Assembly (NCBI GenBank): GCA_035529435.1
Contig: DATKWS010000210.1
Coordinates: forward strand, 1 to 10,340
Direction: 5' to 3'
DNA length: 10,340 bases
Source of the DNA: DATKWS01 sp035529435
GTDB lineage: Bacteria; Krumholzibacteriota; Krumholzibacteriia; Krumholzibacteriales; Krumholzibacteriaceae
Of this stretch, positions 7,267 through 10,340 are shown in pieces (the first letter of the stretch is position 1; every line of letters begins with the position of its first letter). The notes under the pieces were generated by a model. It saw only the letters and a list, made by a program, of their open reading frames with translations, did no database searches and was not told the DNA's origin. A program made the translations under genes and the position numbers.

Positions 7267-8268
7267 TCAGGCTGTTCTCCGTATCGATACGGTGAGGTTC
7301 CTTTTCATCAATTGTGCCGCCGCGCGGATATGTCCCCAGGGAGACCGCCTGTTGTGATCCGAGAATAGATCCTCCCTGCCGGAGCTCTCCGCGATGATCT
7401 CGAGCGCCGCGATGTCGACGGACAGCATGTCCGTTCCGCACACGTAACCGATGTCTTCCAGAATGACGGGACCGGAGTTCGCGACGCAGTCGCAGAGCTT
7501 TGTTATTTCTTTCAGCACGTTGACCGCATATACCTTTTTGAAGCGCTCGTGTGCGAGCACGGCCGCTTCCGCCAGGTGATCATCGAATGTCGCGAGGCGG
7601 GGGCGGATGCACTTTTCGGGACATACGAGAACGCAGTTGCTGCATCCCGGACACCAGGTGGCATCGAACTGCGGATGATCATCAACGATGCGGATATTGT
7701 TCGTGGGGCAATTTCCCACGCACGTGCTGCACTGGGTGCATCCCTCCGTGTAGATCGGTTCACCACCCTCATGGATGGCGCCCTTCGTCTCCTTCGACAT
7801 GCACCCCATGCCGATGTTCTTGATCGTTCCACCCATGCCGCACGCGATGTGCCCCTTGACATGGGTAAGGAGAAAGACGCCGTCGGCTTCCAACGGTTCG
7901 GCACAGATTTCGAAATCCATACGCGTTCCCTTCACCGGTGAGCTTCTGTTCGAGATTACGATCGGCGCACCGATGTTGTGCTCGGAATAACCGTGGTCCG
8001 CCGCGCTCTGAAGGTATCCCCGCTCGTTGTTACGCTGACTTCGATACACCACGGGAGAGTCGAATATGAACGGACGGCAGCCGGTTTCGAGCAATACGCC
8101 GATGACACGCTTTGTGAGTGACGGTTTGATAAAGTGCCGGTTGCCCGGTTCTCCCATGTGCAACTTGACGGCGATCCTCTCACCCCGCGAGAAGATTTTA
8201 CGCGCTCTCCGGTGTATGAAATCAAGCACGACATTCTCGTTTGTTATGAGATCCGTGTACGTGTTCAC
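7267..8268 (-). CDS. DUF362 domain protein with two [4Fe-4S] ferredoxin motifs
   Basis: This gene encodes 333 residues from GTG. It is a cytoplasmic iron-sulfur protein of the DUF362 family, whose reaction is unknown; electron transfer or maturation roles are only guessed for the family. N-terminal hallmarks are TYTDLIT, KLHMGEPGN (35-43) and the glycine-rich GHIACGMGGTIKNIGMGC (139-156). Two ferredoxin clusters follow: Cys177, 180, 183 and 187 (CTQCSTCVGNCP), and Cys206, 209, 212 and 216 (CPGCSNCVLVCP). All eight ligands are intact. The GTG at 8268 has AGGA eight bases upstream, and its product starts like family members (xxxYTDL). The alternative ATG at 8286 adds six residues (MKRKRG) and has no good ribosome site. 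The ATG at 8415 lies upstream of the promoter and is rejected. It is the first gene of the operon with the antiporter. Confidence 0.9.
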   Translation of the reverse strand: MNTYTDLITNENVVLDFIHRRARKIFSRGERIAVKLHMGEPGNRHFIKPSLTKRVIGVLLETGCRPFIFDSPVVYRSQRNNERGYLQSAADHGYSEHNIGAPIVISNRSSPVKGTRMDFEICAEPLEADGVFLLTHVKGHIACGMGGTIKNIGMGCMSKETKGAIHEGGEPIYTEGCTQCSTCVGNCPTNNIRIVDDHPQFDATWCPGCSNCVLVCPEKCIRPRLATFDDHLAEAAVLAHERFKKVYAVNVLKEITKLCDCVANSGPVILEDIGYVCGTDMLSVDIAALEIIAESSGREDLFSDHNRRSPWGHIRAAAQLMKRNLTVSIRRTA

Positions 8269-8280
8269 TCCCCTTTTCCT
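8269..8280 (-). promoter_or_regulatory. Ribosome binding site selecting the GTG start of the DUF362 gene
   Basis: On the minus strand the sequence is AGGAAAAGGGGA followed directly by GTG. The AGGA is eight bases from the GTG, a good spacing. The upstream ATG at 8286 lacks any purine-rich site, which favours the GTG start. Confidence 0.5.
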
Positions 8281-8322
8281 TTTCATGAACGGCGCTCGTG
8301 CGGTTCGATTCGGGCACGTTCG

Positions 8323-8351
8323 AATATACCAGCGATGCAATGCTGTGTCAA
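8323..8351 (-). promoter_or_regulatory. Strong sigma70-type promoter of the DUF362-antiporter operon
   Basis: Read on the minus strand, a perfect TTGACA (8351-8346) is followed after exactly 17 bases by TATATT (8328-8323, 5 of 6 consensus). Transcription would begin near 8316, leaving a leader of about 30-50 bases. This excludes any translation start upstream of 8316. Confidence 0.8.
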
Positions 8352-8380
8352 TCGGCGGGTCGATTTTCATTTTCGGAGTC

Positions 8381-8420
8381 AAAATAAAAATTTTATAAAT
8401 CAGCTTTTTATTCAAAAACT
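8381..8420. promoter_or_regulatory. AT-rich segment between divergent promoters (UP-element-like)
   Basis: Thirty-five of 40 bases are A or T in an otherwise GC-rich window. It contains the 13-base palindrome ATAAAAATTTTAT (8384-8396). It lies directly upstream of the -35 at 8423 and about 30 bases upstream of the minus-strand -35. It may act as an UP element for the lysine-rich gene, or as curved DNA or a binding site for a nucleoid protein. Confidence 0.45.
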
Positions 8421-8422
8421 CC

Positions 8423-8452
8423 TTGACACTATTTTTCGCAAATGAATAACAT
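8423..8452 (+). promoter_or_regulatory. Sigma70-type promoter of the lysine-rich protein gene
   Basis: A perfect TTGACA (8423-8428) is followed after 18 bases by TAACAT (8447-8452, 4 of 6). An AT-rich UP-like element lies just upstream. Transcription would start near 8459, giving a leader of about 108 bases before the ATG at 8567. Confidence 0.65.
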
Positions 8453-8500
8453 ACGCCTAATAGTAAGAGGGTGCTTTGACCACGTGTTTTTTCTTGGCGG

Positions 8501-8546
8501 TTTTCAACAGTGGTTGAAGCAGGAGATCATGGATGGGCTTTCAACC
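8501..8546 (+). promoter_or_regulatory. Leader with mutually exclusive hairpins before the lysine-rich gene
   Basis: The segment GGTTGAA (8512-8518) can pair upstream with TTCAAC (8503-8508; 6 bp, 4-base loop) or downstream with TTCAACC (8540-8546; 7 bp). The two foldings exclude each other. The leader then continues into the ribosome site AAAGGGG (8552-8558). This looks like an attenuator-type switch but may be chance; there is no U-run after either stem. Confidence 0.3.
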
Positions 8547-8566
8547 TTTTCAAAGGGGTGGGAACG

Positions 8567-8761
8567 ATGGCAAGAAAGGCTAAGACCAAGACGAAAGGGA
8601 AAGCCAAGGCCAAAGCGAAAACCAAGAGAAAGGTAAAAGCCAAGGCCAAGCGCAAGGTCAAGGTCAAGGCCAAGGCCAAACGCAAGGTCAAAGCAAAAGC
8701 CAAACGCAAGGTCAAGGCCAAACGCAAGGCCAAGCGGAAGACCAAAGCCAAGAAGAAATAG
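8567..8761 (+). CDS. Small lysine-rich histone-H1-like DNA-binding protein
   Basis: This gene encodes 64 residues, of which 32 are Lys and 7 are Arg, with no acidic residues and a strongly positive charge. From residue 3 to 62 it is a strict X-K alternation, where X is only A, R, V, T or G. Low-complexity basic proteins of this kind (H1-like tails, chlamydial Hc-type and AlgP-type C-termini) bind DNA or RNA and compact the nucleoid. That role is inferred here from composition alone, since there is no folded domain. I chose the ATG at 8567 because AAAGGGG lies eight bases upstream. A GTG at 8510 would add 19 residues but has no good ribosome site. It has its own promoter and terminator, so it is monocistronic and probably well expressed. 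The coding sequence ends with four consecutive in-frame stops. Confidence 0.82.
   Translation: MARKAKTKTKGKAKAKAKTKRKVKAKAKRKVKVKAKAKRKVKAKAKRKVKAKRKAKRKTKAKKK
8633..8728 (+). repeat. Coding tandem repeat, VKAKAKRK units
   Basis: Three copies of the octapeptide VKAKAKRK occur at residues 23-30, 33-40 and 41-48 of the lysine-rich protein. A shortened copy, VKAKRK, follows at 49-54. At DNA level the units are about 24 bases built from AAG-GCC, AAG-CGC and AAG-GTC, with AAA/AAG variation. Length change by replication slippage is likely between strains. Confidence 0.8.
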
Positions 8762-8804
8762 TAGTAATAACACGACCGAATAATATTGCTTGCGTATCTG
8801 AGAG

Positions 8805-8837
8805 AAAAACGGGAAGGGGGAACCCTTCCCGTTTTTT
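8805..8837 (+). terminator. Intrinsic terminator of the lysine-rich protein gene
   Basis: AAAAACGGGAAGGG (8805-8818) and CCCTTCCCGTTTTT (8823-8836) form a perfect 14-bp stem with the 4-base loop GGAA, followed by a run of six T (8832-8837). The A-rich left arm means it could also work on the minus strand. It separates the lysine-rich gene from the polyamine operon. Confidence 0.92.
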
Positions 8838-8842
8838 ATCTG

Positions 8843-8871
8843 TTGACATTGGGAAAAGTGCCGTGAATACT
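8843..8871 (+). promoter_or_regulatory. Sigma70-type promoter of the pdaD-speB operon
   Basis: A perfect TTGACA (8843-8848), five bases after the terminator T-run, is followed after 17 bases by AATACT (8866-8871, 4 of 6). Transcription would begin near 8878, leaving a leader of about 80 bases. Confidence 0.6.
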
Positions 8872-8938
8872 GTGCCGCGTGGCATTCGGTTTCACCGTAA
8901 CGATCGTATTTCATGAGCGTGCGGGACGTCTGCGATAA

Positions 8939-8957
8939 CCTGTTTTTACAGGGGAGG
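8939..8957 (+). promoter_or_regulatory. pdaD ribosome binding site with small overlapping hairpin
   Basis: GGGGAGG (8951-8957) is a strong Shine-Dalgarno site three bases before the ATG at 8961. The inverted repeat CCTGT-TTTT-ACAGG (8939-8952) takes in its first two G residues. The small stem could partly mask the site, but at 5 bp its effect is uncertain. Confidence 0.5.
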
Positions 8958-8960
8958 TAG

Positions 8961-9524
8961 ATGGTGAGCGAGAACGTACCGAACAAGGTGTTCCTAACCC
9001 GTGGACTGGGGAGACACAAGGAAAAACTCACGAGCTTCGAGCTCGCGCTTCGCTCTGCCGGAATAGCCAAATTCAACATCGTACAGGTTTCGAGTATCTT
9101 TCCTCCCCACTGTGTTCTCATACCGCGCTCACGGGGCGCTGCGACACTTCAGCCCGGTGAGGTCACCTATTGCGTTTTGAGCAACAACAGCACCGATGAG
9201 CAGAACCGTCTCATCGGTTGCGCGATCGGGGTGGCGATTCCCAAGGACAGGAGCAAGTACGGATATATATCGGAGCATCACGATTTCGGCAAGAAGCAGA
9301 AGCCGCTCGGTGATTATACCGAGGATCTCGCCGCCACGATGCTCGCCTCGACGCTCGGACTCGAGATCGACCTGTCGAAAGCATGGGACGAACGCAAGCA
9401 GGAATTCAAGATCGGCGGGCAGATCGTGAAAACGACGAACATCACGCAGACCGCTCTGGGAAAGGAAGGGCTGTGGACGACGGTGGTCGCAGCGGCCGTT
9501 TTCTGCAGCTACAAGAATGCATAG
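8961..9524 (+). CDS. pdaD: Pyruvoyl-dependent arginine decarboxylase (PvlArgDC)
   Basis: This 187-residue cytoplasmic enzyme decarboxylates L-arginine to agmatine. The family proenzyme self-cleaves at a Ser-Ser pair, giving a beta chain and an alpha chain whose new N-terminus is a pyruvoyl cofactor. The cleavage motif VSSIFPP is intact, with predicted cleavage between Ser44 and Ser45. Other conserved segments are LTSFELALRSAGIAKFN (23-39), IPKDRSKYGYISEHHDFG (93-110), EDLAATMLASTLG and the C-terminal GLWTTVVAAAVF. Glu105 in ISEHH is the likely catalytic acid, by comparison with the Methanocaldococcus jannaschii enzyme. The length is typical. The start is fixed by a strong ribosome site (GGGGAGG). 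Its stop is followed immediately by the agmatinase start (TAGATG), so the two are one operon. The family was first described in archaea and also occurs in scattered bacteria, so lateral transfer is plausible. Confidence 0.95.
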   Translation: MVSENVPNKVFLTRGLGRHKEKLTSFELALRSAGIAKFNIVQVSSIFPPHCVLIPRSRGAATLQPGEVTYCVLSNNSTDEQNRLIGCAIGVAIPKDRSKYGYISEHHDFGKKQKPLGDYTEDLAATMLASTLGLEIDLSKAWDERKQEFKIGGQIVKTTNITQTALGKEGLWTTVVAAAVFCSYKNA

Positions 9525-10340
9525 ATGAACGGGCCCATGAACTTTCTTGGATTAGATCATGACAAAGCGGGCAGGGACCGCATCTGTGTGGTCCCTGTTC
9601 CGCTGGAATGGAGCACCTCGTACCGCTCGGGAACCGCAATGGCCCCCGAGGCGATTATCGAAGCATCCTGCCAGATTGAACTGTACAATGCGCCGCTGGA
9701 CCTCGATCTCGAGCACGCCGGTATCGTGACGCTGCAGCCGGGGGTAACGAGCAGGGATGATCTCGTATCGTTCATCCGGTCCCGCAGAAAAACATTGCTC
9801 GATTCCTTCACGTGCTTCATCGGCGGCGAGCACTCGATAACACCCTGGATACTCGAGGAACTCGCATGCGGTGAGATCGGGCTCGTATGGCTCGATGCGC
9901 ATGCCGATCTCCGTGCGAGCTACCGCGGTGAGCGTGAGAGCCACGCGTGCGCCGCGAGGAATGCCCTTCGTTTCGGTCCGATCGTGGAGGTCGGCGTCAG
10001 GAGTTTTTCGAGGGAGGAGCACGAGTTTCTCTCGCGGGACGACCGTGTGCAGGTGTTCGGGACGTGGAGCCCCGGTGCGCGGGATGCGATCGGCCATCTT
10101 CCGGACCGCATCTACCTGTCCCTCGATTTCGATTGCATGGATCCATCAATACTCCGGGCCGTCGGCACTCCCGAGCCCGACGGATTGACATGGCGCGAGC
10201 TGATGGACCTGCTGACGTTCCTCTTCGATGAGAAGACGGTTGTGGCGATGGATGCGGTCGAGCTGTGTCCCGTGCCGGATGACGAGACGTCCAATTTCAT
10301 TGCGGCGAAAATAATATACGAAGCGGTATCGAGATTTCTG
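9525..10340 (+). CDS. speB: Agmatinase (ureohydrolase family), 3' end beyond window
   Basis: This is a cytoplasmic binuclear-manganese hydrolase that converts agmatine to putrescine and urea. The first 272 codons are present without a stop, which is close to full length for this roughly 290-310-residue family. Metal-ligand motifs are all intact: GGEHS with His103, LDAHADLR with Asp124, His126 and Asp128, and SLDFDCMDP with Asp201 and Asp203. GTPEPDGLTW (214-223) and Glu246 of the VEL segment also match the family. The run from DAHADLR to the ESHACA segment is typical of agmatinase rather than arginase, and the preceding decarboxylase makes its product the natural substrate. The ATG at 9525 abuts the pdaD stop (TAGATG). 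An in-frame ATG at 9537 is an alternative start, and neither has a strong ribosome site, so translation is probably coupled to pdaD. Confidence 0.93.
   Translation, partial: MNGPMNFLGLDHDKAGRDRICVVPVPLEWSTSYRSGTAMAPEAIIEASCQIELYNAPLDLDLEHAGIVTLQPGVTSRDDLVSFIRSRRKTLLDSFTCFIGGEHSITPWILEELACGEIGLVWLDAHADLRASYRGERESHACAARNALRFGPIVEVGVRSFSREEHEFLSRDDRVQVFGTWSPGARDAIGHLPDRIYLSLDFDCMDPSILRAVGTPEPDGLTWRELMDLLTFLFDEKTVVAMDAVELCPVPDDETSNFIAAKIIYEAVSRFL

Noticed and set aside
7250..7441. Upstream extension of the antiporter frame
   Set aside because: It overlaps conserved DUF362 coding sequence, and its residues are unlike a signal or membrane segment. The ATG at 7249 is well placed after the DUF362 stop.
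8287..8415. Upstream extension of the DUF362 frame to an ATG at 8415
   Set aside because: It would require transcription starting upstream of the strong minus-strand promoter (8323-8351), and the extra residues do not match the family.
8442..8528. ATG at 8442 starting a 64-codon frame
   Set aside because: The ATG lies upstream of the predicted transcript start (about 8459) and has no ribosome site.
8575..8758. Repeat array considered as a CRISPR or other non-coding repeat
   Set aside because: There are no spacers. The units are codon-periodic and variable only within a single lysine-rich reading frame.
8504..9121. 205-codon minus-strand frame with a long Leu/Ala/Phe stretch resembling membrane helices
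   Set aside because: The hydrophobic stretch is the reverse complement of Lys/Ala/Arg repeat codons. The frame also crosses a terminator, a promoter and the start of pdaD.
9552..10097. 181-codon minus-strand frame
   Set aside because: Antisense to agmatinase, whose metal motifs are clear on the plus strand.

Overview
This is a GC-rich, densely coding bacterial window. Shine-Dalgarno sites, several close matches to sigma70-type -35/-10 boxes and an intrinsic terminator all point to Bacteria rather than Archaea, even though one gene (pyruvoyl-dependent arginine decarboxylase) is best known from archaea. Nothing in the window fixes the phylum. A free-living, environmental, GC-rich lineage of the spirochaete or candidate-phylum kind would fit, but that is a weak inference. 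No mobile element, tRNA, rRNA or CRISPR array was seen.

Layout: (1) 1-361 is a non-coding leader with a strong hairpin (251-290) that overlaps a possible promoter. (2) 362-5289, plus strand, holds two large adjacent genes joined by an ATGA overlap. They are divergent paralogues with the same architecture: an N-terminal multi-helix membrane region, an extracytoplasmic glutamine-amidotransferase-like (GATase1/DUF4350-like) domain with a GDHT motif, more membrane helices, then a second, weaker domain of the same kind. I cannot name their function, and they are the best candidate here for an undescribed system. (3) 5294-8268, minus strand, is a two-gene operon with a near-consensus promoter. It encodes a DUF362 protein with two [4Fe-4S] motifs, then an NhaC-family Na+/H+ antiporter with an unusual secreted N-terminal domain. 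It converges on the first pair with only 4 bp between stop codons. (4) 8269-8566 is a divergent, partly AT-rich promoter region. (5) 8567-8761 encodes a tiny lysine-rich, histone-H1-like protein in which every second residue is Lys. It ends in four in-frame stop codons and a perfect intrinsic terminator. (6) 8843 to the window end is a promoter, then pyruvoyl-dependent arginine decarboxylase (pdaD), then agmatinase (speB, cut by the window end). Together these two convert arginine to agmatine and then to putrescine plus urea.

The polyamine operon and the polycationic protein gene sit next to each other but have separate promoters. Both products bind nucleic acids or compact polyanions, but a functional link is only suggestive. 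Most other long open frames in the window are shadows caused by high GC at third codon positions.
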